Source: Bacteroidota bacterium
GTDB lineage: Bacteria; Bacteroidota; Bacteroidia; NS11-12g; UBA9320
Assembly (NCBI GenBank): GCA_024679565.1
Contig: JAIBDD010000015.1
Coordinates: 1 to 64,000, forward strand
Reading direction: 5' to 3'
Length of the DNA: 64,000 nucleotides
Made by a program: the position numbers and the translations under genes. Positions 36,318 through 45,285 of the stretch are shown piece after piece. The notes below the pieces were generated by a model that was not told the origin of the DNA, did no database searches, and was given only the letters and a program-made list of their open reading frames with translations. Numbering within the stretch: the stretch's first letter is position 1; each line of letters opens with the position of its first letter.

Positions 36318-36416
36318 TTGATATATGTTTTAGATTGCAAAGCAACGTAATTTTTTAATTGGATTATTAAAAAGCGAAGAAAAATACCCCCCATTTTTCC
36401 ACGTATAAAAAGACAT

Positions 36417-36430
36417 AAAAAAAGGCTGAC
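36417..36430 (-). terminator. Terminator of SRP RNA
   Basis: The 3' arm of the closing stem (GTCAGCC) is followed by seven T on the minus strand, so the SRP RNA stem itself serves as the terminator hairpin. Confidence 0.7.
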
Positions 36431-36507
36431 ATCGCACCGCTACAACCACCTTACCCTTGCTGCATTCCTGCCCTGGGGGAGTTCGGAGGGAGCTGGTCGT
36501 GTCAGCC
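36424..36507 (-). ncRNA. ffs: Signal recognition particle RNA (4.5S type)
   Basis: The minus strand contains the SRP domain IV core, GGCAGGAATGCAGCAAGGG, with the GGAA tetraloop and the conserved AGCA side. The ends pair exactly as GGCTGAC / GTCAGCC. A run of seven T directly after the 3' end (36417-36423) terminates it. The length of about 84 bases fits the small bacterial form. It forms a complex with Ffh to target membrane proteins. The promoter is described separately. Confidence 0.93.
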
Positions 36508-36511
36508 GGCG

Positions 36512-36544
36512 CAAAAGTAACATTCTTCCAGCTTTTGATTCAAA
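36512..36544 (-). promoter_or_regulatory. SRP RNA promoter (sets the transcription start spacing)
   Basis: Minus strand: TTTG (36541-36544), a 21-base spacer, then TACTTTTG (36512-36519). Four bases after the box comes the first base of the terminal stem of the RNA (36507). This gives a start-site ruler of box plus five for this genome. Confidence 0.8.
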
Positions 36545-36595
36545 ATTTTAGGTAAATTTATTTTTATTCTCAAATCGGTTAGTCGGCTGGAACCC

Positions 36596-36603
36596 TATAT
36601 TTG
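36596..36603 (+). promoter_or_regulatory. -7 box of the acyl-CoA carboxylase gene, leaderless spacing
   Basis: TATATTTG matches the consensus and ends four bases before the ATG at 36608, so transcription should start on the start codon. There is no Shine-Dalgarno sequence. Confidence 0.6.
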
Positions 36604-36607
36604 AATT

Positions 36608-38242
36608 ATGAATTCGGAGCAACTAGAATTTAACAAAAACGAAGACAAATATCGACAGTTACTCACCAAATTGAACAGCCAAATAGCGGCCATTCAAAAA
36701 GGCGGAGGAGAGAAGTCTGCGGCGAAACAAAAAAGTAAAGGAAAATTGCTTGCCCGCGAACGAATCGACTTTCTGAAAGACGATGATGCTTCGTTTCTAG
36801 AAATTGGGGCACATGCCGGTTACGATATGTACCAAGAGCATGGTGGTTGCCCTGCAGGCGGCGTTGTAGGCGGTATAACCAAGATTAAAGGTCGTCAATG
36901 CATCATTGTGGCAAACGACGCAACGGTTAAAGCAGGTGCGTGGTTTCCGATTACAGGTAAAAAGAACCTTCGTTTTCAAGAGATTGCAATGGAAAACCAC
37001 TTGCCAATCATTTACTTGGTTGATAGCGCCGGTGTTTATTTACCAATGCAAGATGAAATATTCGCAGACAAAGAACACTTTGGCCGCATATTCAGAAACA
37101 ATGCTGTGATGAGCAGCAAGGGCATCATTCAAATCGCTGCTGTTATGGGTAGCTGTGTTGCTGGTGGAGCATACTTGCCAATCATGTCGGATGAGGCATT
37201 GATTGTAGATAAAACAGGTTCAATCTTTTTAGCTGGCTCGTACTTAGTAAAGGCAGCAATTGGTGAAGAAATTGACAATGAAACATTGGGTGGTTCTGTG
37301 TCGCAAACTGAAATATCTGGTGTGATTGATGATAGATTTCCGAACGACAAAGAATGTTTAGAGCGCATCAAGTTCTTAATGGACAAAATTGGGAGCTTTG
37401 AACAAGCTGGTTTTAACCATAGTCCTGAAAAATTTGAAACGCCTAACCAGCAAGACCTTTACGGCATATTGCCTTCCGAACGATCTAAACCGTATGAGTC
37501 TGTGACCTTGGTTGAGCAATTGTTAGACAATGGCGAATTTAAACAGTACAAAAAAGACTTCGGCAAAACTATTCTTTGTGGATTTGGGCGAATCAATGGA
37601 TGGGCAGTTGGTGTGGTGGCTAACAACCGTCAAATAGTAAAAAACAAAAAAGGGGAAATGCAGTTTGGGGGCGTTATTTACAGCGACTCTGCCGACAAAG
37701 CCGCGCGGTTTATTATGAACTGTAACCAAAAGAAAATCCCATTGGTGTTTTTACAAGACGTTACCGGCTTTATGGTTGGGTCCAGATCAGAAAATGGAGG
37801 AATCATAAAAGATGGAGCAAAAATGGTAAACGCAATGAGCAATAGCACTGTTCCGAAATTTACGGTAGTAGTGGGTAACAGTTATGGCGCTGGCAATTAT
37901 GCCATGTGTGGCAAAGCCTATGACCCAAGGTTAATCGTTGCTTGGCCAACCGCAAAAATTGCAGTGATGGGCGGCGAGCAAGCAGCTAAAGTTTTACTTC
38001 AAATCGAAAAGGCTTCGCTAAAAAAGGCCGGAAAAGAAATTAATGAAGCGGATGAAAAAGCAATGCTCAACAAAATAATTGACCGTTACAATACGCAGAC
38101 CACGCCCGAATATGCTGCAGCGCGTTTGTGGGTGGATGCCATAATTGACCCAACAGATACCCGCGACTGGATATCATCTGGAATTGAAATGGCCAATAAC
38201 AATCCAATCGAAAAGTTTAACGTAGGTGTTTTACAAACTTAG
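36608..38242 (+). CDS. Acyl-CoA carboxylase carboxyltransferase (beta) subunit, methylcrotonyl-CoA type
   Basis: Transfers CO2 from carboxybiotin to an acyl-CoA. The protein has the two crotonase-like halves of the family. LVDSAGVYLPMQDEIFADKEHFGRIF resembles the methylcrotonyl-CoA carboxylase beta subunit (normally SGGANLPRQ). GSCVAGGAYLP, LAGSYLVKAAIGEEI and the second-half VVGNSYGAGNYAMCGKAYDPR support it. Leucine breakdown is the likely pathway, but propionyl-CoA or another acyl-CoA cannot be excluded. No biotin carboxylase subunit is encoded nearby. The 3' end overlaps a convergent gene by four bases. Confidence 0.88.
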   Translation: MNSEQLEFNKNEDKYRQLLTKLNSQIAAIQKGGGEKSAAKQKSKGKLLARERIDFLKDDDASFLEIGAHAGYDMYQEHGGCPAGGVVGGITKIKGRQCIIVANDATVKAGAWFPITGKKNLRFQEIAMENHLPIIYLVDSAGVYLPMQDEIFADKEHFGRIFRNNAVMSSKGIIQIAAVMGSCVAGGAYLPIMSDEALIVDKTGSIFLAGSYLVKAAIGEEIDNETLGGSVSQTEISGVIDDRFPNDKECLERIKFLMDKIGSFEQAGFNHSPEKFETPNQQDLYGILPSERSKPYESVTLVEQLLDNGEFKQYKKDFGKTILCGFGRINGWAVGVVANNRQIVKNKKGEMQFGGVIYSDSADKAARFIMNCNQKKIPLVFLQDVTGFMVGSRSENGGIIKDGAKMVNAMSNSTVPKFTVVVGNSYGAGNYAMCGKAYDPRLIVAWPTAKIAVMGGEQAAKVLLQIEKASLKKAGKEINEADEKAMLNKIIDRYNTQTTPEYAAARLWVDAIIDPTDTRDWISSGIEMANNNPIEKFNVGVLQT

Positions 38243-38991
38243 TAACCTGTAATTGTTCCGGGGTTTAACTGTCCGCCAGTCTGAAAATTATATGAAAAAC
38301 CTACAGTAAAACTAGGGCTGTAACGTGTTGTACTGGGATAGTCGTGAGGATCTATCTTCGTGTATTTTTCCAAGTCAAACTTCTCGTCACGTAATAGTTC
38401 CCTTTCAATTGACTCGTAAGGACTAATATTCATAATGAAGATCAACGACACATTACCTAAGTTTCGACCATAGCCAATGCCACCTGCCATTTTCTGATTA
38501 AATAATCCGATTTTAAACTCTTCCCTATTGGTAACATCACCCAAGGGAACATTAAAAATTAAGCTGTGTTTTTCCTTAATCTTATAAGCCATAAAACCGC
38601 TTAGGATAAAACTTAAACCGTTTTCGTTACCATACTCTCCAATGGTGCTGTCGTTTTTGACATAATATTTAGGCGGGCTGCTCGTAAAATAGTTGAACCC
38701 AAAACCAATACCGAAAAAGACTCCATTCTTATATCTTTTCAACTCATTATCGAGCTCAAGGTTTTCTATTCTTAAAGATTCAATTTCTTTATTGAGATCT
38801 ACAGTATCGCGCTGTAAAAGCTCAATCTGGCGATTTAACTCTAACTGCTGCATCTTAAGCTCTAATACCTGAGTACTTGATCGTTCATGCAATAGATGTT
38901 GTTGAGGGACTGTGTCGGTAGCCAGAGGTGTTTGAGCACTTGCAATCATGCAAATACCAACAAACAGCAAACTTAACAACAGTCTAAACAT
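38239..38991 (-). CDS. Secreted coiled-coil/outer-membrane barrel-like protein, unknown function
   Basis: A signal peptide (ending IASAQ, residue 20) is followed by a coiled coil at about residues 35-90 (heptads in VLELKMQQLELNRQIELLQ). A beta-rich C-terminal region (FFGIGFGFNYF, LSFILSGFMAYKI, SFTVGFSYNFQ) looks like a small barrel. I do not recognise the family. It stands alone between the carboxylase gene (four-base tail overlap) and the atpG terminator. The box TTGATTTG lies eight bases before the ATG. Confidence 0.55.
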   Translation of the reverse strand: MFRLLLSLLFVGICMIASAQTPLATDTVPQQHLLHERSSTQVLELKMQQLELNRQIELLQRDTVDLNKEIESLRIENLELDNELKRYKNGVFFGIGFGFNYFTSSPPKYYVKNDSTIGEYGNENGLSFILSGFMAYKIKEKHSLIFNVPLGDVTNREEFKIGLFNQKMAGGIGYGRNLGNVSLIFIMNISPYESIERELLRDEKFDLEKYTKIDPHDYPSTTRYSPSFTVGFSYNFQTGGQLNPGTITGY

Positions 38992-39068
38992 TTCAATTTC
39001 AAATCAATAGGGTATTACTAATAGCGTGAAACAGAATATAATTATTGTGTCATCCGAAAATAATGACA

Positions 39069-39100
39069 TAAAAAAACCCAGTCCTAATGGACTGGGCTTA
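39069..39100 (-). terminator. Terminator of the ATP synthase operon
   Basis: The stem CCCAGTCC / GGACTGGG (39077-39084 with 39089-39096, loop TAAT) is followed on the minus strand by seven T. It lies 19 bases after the atpG stop. Confidence 0.9.
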
Positions 39101-39119
39101 TCATATTGTAATGTTTTGA

Positions 39120-40004
39120 TTACGCCTCCAATGCTGCTGCTCCACCAACAATTTCTAAGATTTCTCCAGTAATGGCAGCTTGACGCGCTTGGTTGTATTT
39201 CAATTTTAATTTCTCAATAAGTTCACCTGCATTTTCAGTGGCTTTGTCCATCGATACCATACGGGCACCGTGTTCGGAAGCTAATGAATCAAGACAAGCT
39301 TTAAATAATTGTGTTTTGACCGCTCTAGGAACTAAATCATACAATATCTCTGCTTTTCCTGGCTCAAATATATAATCTGTCGTAGTTGTGTTCGCCCCTT
39401 CAGATTCGAATTTCTCCATCTCAACAGGTAACATTTTTTCAACTTTAACGATTTGTGTAGCCGCGTTTTTAAACTGATTGTATATCACACGAACTTCATC
39501 AAAATCGCCGCTTTTGAATCTATTGATGATTCCTTCAGCTACTTCGAAAGTGCTTTCTGCAGTGATAGTTGTTAAATGCGCCATGCTATCCGTATTTAAA
39601 TTGTAGTCGCCTCTTTTATAAGGGTCGTACGCTTTTTTACCGATGAACATGAGTTCAAAGTCTACTCCGTTAGCATCGTAATGCTCTGCGATTAACTTAT
39701 TAGTTGCTTTTATTACGTTCGAATTAAAAGCACCACACAATCCTCTATCAGAAGAAACAACAACAACTAAAGCTTTTTTAGGTTCCCGATACTGGAAATA
39801 ACTTTTTAGGTTGTCATCATCTTTAGCACTATCTCCAAGATTCATCAAGATCTCGTTCAGCTTTTCGGCATACGGTCTCATTTTAGTGATAGCCGTTTGT
39901 GCTTTACGCAGTTTAGTAGCCGAAACCAATTTCATGGCTTTGGTAATCTGCTGCGTCGATTGTGTTGACGATATTCTATTTCTGACCTCTTTTAAGTTAG
40001 GCAT
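39120..40004 (-). CDS. atpG: ATP synthase F1 subunit gamma
   Basis: Central rotor shaft of F1. The N-terminal NRISSTQSTQQITKAMKLVSATKL, the middle VVSSDRGLCGAFNSNVIK and the C-terminal MDKATENAGELIEKLKLKYNQARQAAIT are signatures. The 294-residue length is normal. It is the last gene of the atpBEFHAG operon and is followed by a strong terminator. Confidence 0.97.
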   Translation of the reverse strand: MPNLKEVRNRISSTQSTQQITKAMKLVSATKLRKAQTAITKMRPYAEKLNEILMNLGDSAKDDDNLKSYFQYREPKKALVVVVSSDRGLCGAFNSNVIKATNKLIAEHYDANGVDFELMFIGKKAYDPYKRGDYNLNTDSMAHLTTITAESTFEVAEGIINRFKSGDFDEVRVIYNQFKNAATQIVKVEKMLPVEMEKFESEGANTTTTDYIFEPGKAEILYDLVPRAVKTQLFKACLDSLASEHGARMVSMDKATENAGELIEKLKLKYNQARQAAITGEILEIVGGAAALEA

Positions 40005-40021
40005 AATATGATCGTTTTAAA

Positions 40022-41602
40022 TTATTCAGCGTAGTTTTTAGCAACTTCCGCACCAATCGTTTCTAGTGCTCCAGTAATCTCATCGCTAAGTTTACCAGCA
40101 TTTAGTTGACTCAACGTATCAGGACTTTTCTTTTCTAGTGTTTCTAAGTATTCGCTTTCAAAAGCTCTTACCTTATTCACTGGTACGTCCTTCAATAAAC
40201 CTTTAGTTCCAAGATAGATAATCGCTACTTGCTGACCCGCAGATAATGGTGAATACTGACCCTGCTTTAACACTTCCACGTTTCTAGATCCTTTATCAAG
40301 AACTGCTTTTGTAGCCGCATCAAGATCAGAACCAAACTTGGCAAACGCTTCAAGCTCGCGATACTGTGCTTGATCAAGTTTCAATGTACCTGAAGTTTTC
40401 TTCATTGATTTAATCTGAGCTGAACCCCCAACACGCGATACCGAAATACCTACGTTAATTGCTGGACGTACACCAGAGTTAAACAAATCACTTTCTAAGA
40501 ATATCTGACCATCTGTAATTGAAATTACGTTGGTAGGAATATAAGCAGATACATCACCCGCTTGTGTCTCAATAATTGGAAGTGCTGTTAACGACCCACC
40601 ACCTTTTACCAATGGCTTAAGGTTGTCTGGTAAATCATTCATTTGAGAAGCAATCTCATCAGAACCATTCACTTTCGCCGCTCTTTCAAGCAATCTTGAG
40701 TGCAAGTAGAATACATCACCAGGGTATGCCTCACGTCCTGGAGGACGTTTAAGAAGCAAAGATACCTCACGGTATGCAACCGCCTGCTTTGACAAATCAT
40801 CATAGATAATTAAAGCTGGGCGACCTGTATCTCTAAAGAACTCTCCAATAGCTGCACCCGCCATTGGCGCGTAAAACTGCATTGGAGCAGGATCTGCTGC
40901 ACTTGCAGAAACAACAGTTGTATAAGCCATTGCTCCTTTTTCTTCAAGGGCCTTAACTACTTGCTTTACTGTTGAAGACTTCTGTCCGCAAGCAACGTAA
41001 ATACAGTAAACTGGCTCTCCTTTGTCGTAAAATTCTTTTTGGTTGATAATAGTGTCAATAGCAACTGCTGTTTTACCAGTTTGTCTATCACCAATAATCA
41101 ACTCACGCTGACCTCTACCAATTGGAATCATTGCGTCAATCGCTTTAAGTCCAGTTTGTAGTGGCTCTGTTACAGGCTCTCTATAGATAACACCCGGTGC
41201 TTTACGCTCCAATGGCATCTCGTATAGATCTCCTGTGATATCACCTTTACCATCAAGTGGCTTACCAAGTGTATCAACAACACGACCCAACATACCTTCT
41301 CCCACATTAATGGAAGCAATTCGGTTGGTACGCTTAACCGTGTCACCCTCTTTAATTTCTGAAGATGACCCTAATAATACCGCTCCAACATTGTCTTCTT
41401 CAAGGTTCAATACAATTGCATTGATACCATTGTCAAATTCAATTAACTCTCCAGATCTAACGTTAGTTAAACCATGGATACGGGCAATACCGTCACCAAC
41501 TTGTAATACTGTGCCAATTTCTTCTAATTGAGCAGCAGTTTGAACATTTGATAATTGTTCTTTAATGATCGATGAAACTTCATCTGGTCTGATCTGAGCC
41601 AT
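40022..41602 (-). CDS. atpA: ATP synthase F1 subunit alpha
   Basis: Non-catalytic nucleotide-binding subunit of F1. The P-loop [15 protein letters not shown], the block [23 protein letters not shown] and [18 protein letters not shown] are diagnostic. At 526 residues it is full length. It lies six bases after atpH and 17 before atpG. Confidence 0.98.
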   Translation of the reverse strand: MAQIRPDEVSSIIKEQLSNVQTAAQLEEIGTVLQVGDGIARIHGLTNVRSGELIEFDNGINAIVLNLEEDNVGAVLLGSSSEIKEGDTVKRTNRIASINVGEGMLGRVVDTLGKPLDGKGDITGDLYEMPLERKAPGVIYREPVTEPLQTGLKAIDAMIPIGRGQRELIIGDRQTGKTAVAIDTIINQKEFYDKGEPVYCIYVACGQKSSTVKQVVKALEEKGAMAYTTVVSASAADPAPMQFYAPMAGAAIGEFFRDTGRPALIIYDDLSKQAVAYREVSLLLKRPPGREAYPGDVFYLHSRLLERAAKVNGSDEIASQMNDLPDNLKPLVKGGGSLTALPIIETQAGDVSAYIPTNVISITDGQIFLESDLFNSGVRPAINVGISVSRVGGSAQIKSMKKTSGTLKLDQAQYRELEAFAKFGSDLDAATKAVLDKGSRNVEVLKQGQYSPLSAGQQVAIIYLGTKGLLKDVPVNKVRAFESEYLETLEKKSPDTLSQLNAGKLSDEITGALETIGAEVAKNYAE

Positions 41603-41608
41603 AACCTA

Positions 41609-42145
41609 TTAATTATAAATTAATTGCTTTCTAATTTCTTTTAATTCTTTCGCGATGCTTAGGTCAAGTAGTTTGTCGTCAAACTGGATAACCATACCTC
41701 CAATAACAGATGGATCTACAGTGTTTACAATTTGAAGGTCATCTTCTTTAACCAACCCTTTTAAATATCGCTTCACATCCTCTAACGACTTATCGTCCAG
41801 TGCAATGGCTGACTTAACAGACACCTTTACCACACCTTTGTTTTGGTCATACATTTGGATGTACACTTTCGCTATGTTAGCAAGTTCCGATTCTCTCTTG
41901 CGACCTACCACTAGCGATACAAAGCTTTTTGTTAATGCAGACGCATCAACAAAAACTTTGTCTAACACTTGTGCTTTGTCATTGCCAGAAACAACAGGAT
42001 TAGAAAGTAAGTCACGTAAGTCTTTACTTTCTGAAGCCAACCCGCTAAACGCCACCATCTCATCGTACACTTTGCTGTCTACTGACTGCGTTTGTGCCAA
42101 CTCAATGAGGGATTTTGCGTATCGTGTTGCTACTCTACTTGACAT
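41609..42145 (-). CDS. atpH: ATP synthase F1 subunit delta
   Basis: Links F1 to the peripheral stalk. The opening VATRYAKSLIELAQTQ and the C-terminal VDPSVIGGMVIQFDDKLLDLSIAKEL match the OSCP/delta family. The 178-residue length is normal. One base separates it from atpF. Confidence 0.95.
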   Translation of the reverse strand: MSSRVATRYAKSLIELAQTQSVDSKVYDEMVAFSGLASESKDLRDLLSNPVVSGNDKAQVLDKVFVDASALTKSFVSLVVGRKRESELANIAKVYIQMYDQNKGVVKVSVKSAIALDDKSLEDVKRYLKGLVKEDDLQIVNTVDPSVIGGMVIQFDDKLLDLSIAKELKEIRKQLIYN

Positions 42146-42146
42146 A

Positions 42147-42650
42147 TTACGATAATTGAGATTGTTTCAAGTGTTCTTCAACAATTTCAGCTTGCTTGTC
42201 TTTGTTAGACAGTTCTGAGCGTAGTACTTTCTCTGCAATATCGATAGATAACGCTGCTACCTGTGTCTTAATATCAGACATGGCTTTAGCCTTTTCTTTT
42301 TCGATTTCTTCACGAGCGCTATTGATAATTCTATCGCCCTCAGATGCAGCCGTTTTCTTCGCATCAGCAATAATGCTTTCTTTAGTTTCACGCGCTTCTT
42401 TGAGCATTTTTTCACGCTCAACACGTGCTTCAGCCAACAATTTCTCATTGTCTGATTTTAGCTGACCCATTTGTGCCTTTGCTTCTTCCGCCGACTTCAA
42501 TGACTTATCTATAAAGTCATTTCTTTCTTGTAAGGTGTTCAAAATTGGCTTCCAAGCCAACTTCTTCAACAACACCAACACAATAATGAAGGCAACAGAG
42601 GTCCAAATAATAAGACCCAACGGAGCTGCTAATAAATTTAGAAGAATCAT
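42147..42650 (-). CDS. atpF: ATP synthase F0 subunit b
   Basis: Peripheral stalk subunit. One N-terminal membrane helix (about residues 8-28, LGLIIWTSVAFIIVLVLLKKL) is followed by a long charged coiled coil with regular heptads. The 167-residue length is normal. It starts about 40 bases after the terminator-like hairpin that follows atpE. Confidence 0.96.
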   Translation of the reverse strand: MILLNLLAAPLGLIIWTSVAFIIVLVLLKKLAWKPILNTLQERNDFIDKSLKSAEEAKAQMGQLKSDNEKLLAEARVEREKMLKEARETKESIIADAKKTAASEGDRIINSAREEIEKEKAKAMSDIKTQVAALSIDIAEKVLRSELSNKDKQAEIVEEHLKQSQLS

Positions 42651-42680
42651 AAATGCTTAATTTTAATTCGTTGAAAACAA

Positions 42681-42713
42681 GAAAAAAACCTGGAGCCGAC
42701 TATCGGCCCCAGT
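42681..42713 (-). terminator. Intra-operon terminator-like hairpin between atpE and atpF
   Basis: The minus strand reads CTGGGGCCGA, loop TAG, TCGGCTCCAG, then GTTTTTTTC. The stem has ten pairs including one G-U, with seven T after it (42682-42688). It lies 22 bases after the atpE stop and before atpF. Partial termination here would raise c-subunit transcript over downstream genes. Confidence 0.8.
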
Positions 42714-42734
42714 ATAATATTTTTCTAGTTTAAC

Positions 42735-43007
<273 letters not shown>

Positions 43008-43026
43008 TTAAATAAAAATTTGCTTG

Positions 43027-44202
43027 TTAATGATGTCCGTCTTCAACCGCTGACCCAAAGTACAATGCCGATAGTAATGTAAATACATAGGCTTGCAAGA
43101 AGGCAACTAACAGTTCGATTAAGAACATAAATACCATAAATATCAATGATCCTGCACCAACACCATATCCAGCAACTGCACTACTTTGACCGAAAATAAA
43201 AATCAATGCAGTAAAGGCTAATATGATAATGTGTCCTGCTGTGATGTTCGCTGTTAAACGTACCATCAAGACCAAAGGTTTAATAAAAATTTGTAATGCT
43301 TCAATTGGCACTAAGATCAACTTAATGGCGAAGGGTACACCTTCAGGTGCAAAGATGTGCTTCCAGTAATGCTTGTTACCATTGATGTTGGTAATAACAA
43401 ATACAAAAAACGCAAGTACTAAGGTTACACTCATGGACCCCATGACGTTATAACCTCCGATAAAACTCATCAGCCCCAATAGGTTAGCAATCCATATAAA
43501 GAAGAATACCGACAATAAGAATGGTGTAAACTTAGCTGCCTTTTCTCTGCTTCCAACAGAAGGAATGATGATTTGCTCATGGGCAAATTCAACTAAAGGC
43601 TCTATAAACGCTTGCAATCCTTTTGGCGCTTGTGTATGGCCTCTTTTCTTATAAGCCTTACCAACTGCTATAAAAATCCACAACAATATAATTACCGACA
43701 GCAATAGACCAACAACCGTTTTGGTGATGGACATATCCAATGGCTTACTGTTGATTATCGAGCCAGCTTCATCTCTAACAATTCCGTGATCTCCACCCTC
43801 TTCTTTGTTGTAAATCACTTCATCAATCATGATGTAGTTGCCATAAGCAAAACCGTGGCCTTCTTCAAGGTGCAAAGCTTCACCGTGATAAAGATGCTTA
43901 GAACTAAACACCTTAACTGCTCCATTCCCAATAAGGATAATAGGTAAGTTAATCGTAACGTGCTTTTCGTTTTCCTTGCCTGCATTTAAAGTCAAGAAAT
44001 GAATTTCGTGGGCGTCAGCAATGTGGTGCATAATCATCTCACCAGCATTGAATTCTTCCTTTTCCGCATGATCGTCATGGGCTTCTTCATGTTCTGTACT
44101 TGCAAAAGCAGTCACAAAACAGAAAAACAAGCCAAACAATAAGATTTTCCTTAATCCAAACACTTTTGTAAAGTCCTTATTTTCAGTGGTTTGAAACATC
44201 AA
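43027..44202 (-). CDS. atpB: ATP synthase F0 subunit a, with His-rich N-terminal extension
   Basis: Channel subunit of F0. The essential arginine is in LVLMVRLTANITAGH. About 150 residues precede the usual membrane part. They have a signal-like hydrophobic stretch (about 19-35), a His/Asp/Glu-rich patch (HEEAHDDHAEKEE, about 38-50) and a periplasmic-looking segment. The transmembrane core begins near residue 155. Similar extensions are known in Bacteroidota a subunits; their role is unclear. The total of 391 residues compares with 271 in E. coli. Confidence 0.95.
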   Translation of the reverse strand: MMFQTTENKDFTKVFGLRKILLFGLFFCFVTAFASTEHEEAHDDHAEKEEFNAGEMIMHHIADAHEIHFLTLNAGKENEKHVTINLPIILIGNGAVKVFSSKHLYHGEALHLEEGHGFAYGNYIMIDEVIYNKEEGGDHGIVRDEAGSIINSKPLDMSITKTVVGLLLSVIILLWIFIAVGKAYKKRGHTQAPKGLQAFIEPLVEFAHEQIIIPSVGSREKAAKFTPFLLSVFFFIWIANLLGLMSFIGGYNVMGSMSVTLVLAFFVFVITNINGNKHYWKHIFAPEGVPFAIKLILVPIEALQIFIKPLVLMVRLTANITAGHIIILAFTALIFIFGQSSAVAGYGVGAGSLIFMVFMFLIELLVAFLQAYVFTLLSALYFGSAVEDGHH

Positions 44203-44209
44203 TAGCTCC

Positions 44210-44581
44210 TTATTTTTCGGTGCGCAATTTAGTCACTAAATGATATAATTCAAAAGTTGTGAATAATAAATATAAAAATAGAAAATTCACTATCACAATT
44301 CTGTCTCTTACCTCATTGACAATCAGGTAAATAACTACGAAAAAAATGCTAAAAATAAATCTCAAGCCGATGCTTCCATACATAAATGTTAAGAAAGATT
44401 TTTGACTTGATTTAAGCATGCTTATGGAAAGAAAATGAGTCAATAGATTTAACCCAAAAAAGAACCCTAAGGCCATCCAGCTCCATACCGAAACAGAAAG
44501 CCCAAAAGCAACGTGGATTAGCAGCATTAATACTGCTACAACCGCCGCCATTATGATTAATTTACTTAGATAAGATTTCAC
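44210..44581 (-). CDS. Small four-helix membrane protein of the ATP synthase operon
   Basis: A 123-residue protein with four predicted membrane helices. The start codon is GTG at 44581. It sits between the AtpI-like gene and atpB, seven bases before atpB, a position typical for Bacteroidota ATP synthase operons. It has no clear family match. By position it may be an assembly helper of the c-ring, but that is inference. Confidence 0.75.
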   Translation of the reverse strand: MKSYLSKLIIMAAVVAVLMLLIHVAFGLSVSVWSWMALGFFFGLNLLTHFLSISMLKSSQKSFLTFMYGSIGLRFIFSIFFVVIYLIVNEVRDRIVIVNFLFLYLLFTTFELYHLVTKLRTEK

Positions 44582-44660
44582 TGACTACAAATTCAGCCGC
44601 AAAGGTGTACTTATTGCATGAATATGCCAATAAAACGATTCAAAATATTAAGAAATGTGA

Positions 44661-44897
44661 CTATTTAGATTTAGTCACTCTAACAATTAGGTATACCATC
44701 GAACCAACTACAGCCAAAACCGCCCCCAATAATGTAAACCATGGGGTATCATTATTCACGTATGCATCCAATTTACCCCCAGCGTACACAAGAATTAAAA
44801 TGGTTGCTACTATTTGAAATGCCAAAGCAGAATATTTGGCATAACCCCTATTGCGTGGTTTATTGTCCAACTGCGCCTTTAGTTTGCTTTGCCGCAT
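44661..44897 (-). CDS. atpI: AtpZ/AtpI family protein
   Basis: A 78-residue protein with two membrane helices (YSALAFQIVATILILVYAGG and FTLLGAVLAVVGSMVYLIV), the layout of the AtpI/AtpZ family that helps assemble the c-ring. The ATG at 44897 (MRQSKLKAQLDNK) is chosen over the open frame start at 44957 because the extra residues are shadow translation of the bactofilin gene. Even so it overlaps the bactofilin 3' end by 38 bases in another frame. Confidence 0.8.
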   Translation of the reverse strand: MRQSKLKAQLDNKPRNRGYAKYSALAFQIVATILILVYAGGKLDAYVNNDTPWFTLLGAVLAVVGSMVYLIVRVTKSK

Positions 44898-45267
44898 CAA
44901 TGGGTATTGCGGACTTACCCATCTCACATTTACCATTAAACTCTCCTCCCGACTCAACTACAAGTTTATTTGTATGGATATCACCAACAATTCTTGACGT
45001 TGATTTTAGATACAGGATTTCAGAAATATTTACGTTACCGGCAACCTTCCCGCTAATATCGGCTGACTTGGCATTTGCATCTCCTTCAATTTTACCTGAA
45101 ATACCCAGTACCAATTTGGATGATGTTTTTACTGACCCAACCAAGGTTCCGTCAATGCGCACATCTCCATTAGAAGTAATGTTCCCTTCAATTACAGTAT
45201 CGGATCCAATTACATTAATTGATCCATTTGGTGCTGATGGTGAGTCTTTCTTTTTATTCGATAACAT
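44860..45267 (-). CDS. Bactofilin (polymer-forming cytoskeletal protein)
   Basis: A right-handed beta-helix protein that self-assembles into filaments. GSDTVIEGNITSNGDVRIDGTLVGSVKTSSKLVLGISGKIEGD is the family core with its hexapeptide-like rhythm, with short polar N- and C-terminal tails. It follows the M23 peptidase gene by 18 bases; bactofilin with an M23 partner is a known pair in cell-shape control. The minus-strand box CATATTTG lies four bases before the ATG. Confidence 0.93.
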   Translation of the reverse strand: MLSNKKKDSPSAPNGSINVIGSDTVIEGNITSNGDVRIDGTLVGSVKTSSKLVLGISGKIEGDANAKSADISGKVAGNVNISEILYLKSTSRIVGDIHTNKLVVESGGEFNGKCEMGKSAIPIDAAKQTKGAVGQ

Positions 45268-45271
45268 AGTA

Positions 45272-45279
45272 CAAATATG
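45272..45279 (-). promoter_or_regulatory. -7 box of the bactofilin gene, leaderless spacing
   Basis: CATATTTG (one mismatch to TAnnTTTG) on the minus strand ends four bases before the bactofilin ATG at 45267. It lies between the stop of the M23 gene (45286) and bactofilin. Confidence 0.45.
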
Positions 45280-45285
45280 ATGATT

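Noticed and set aside
36341-36607. A coding gene between the small transaldolase and the carboxylase
   Set aside because: The space is explained by the SRP RNA, its promoter and its terminator; no open frame with a start is seen.
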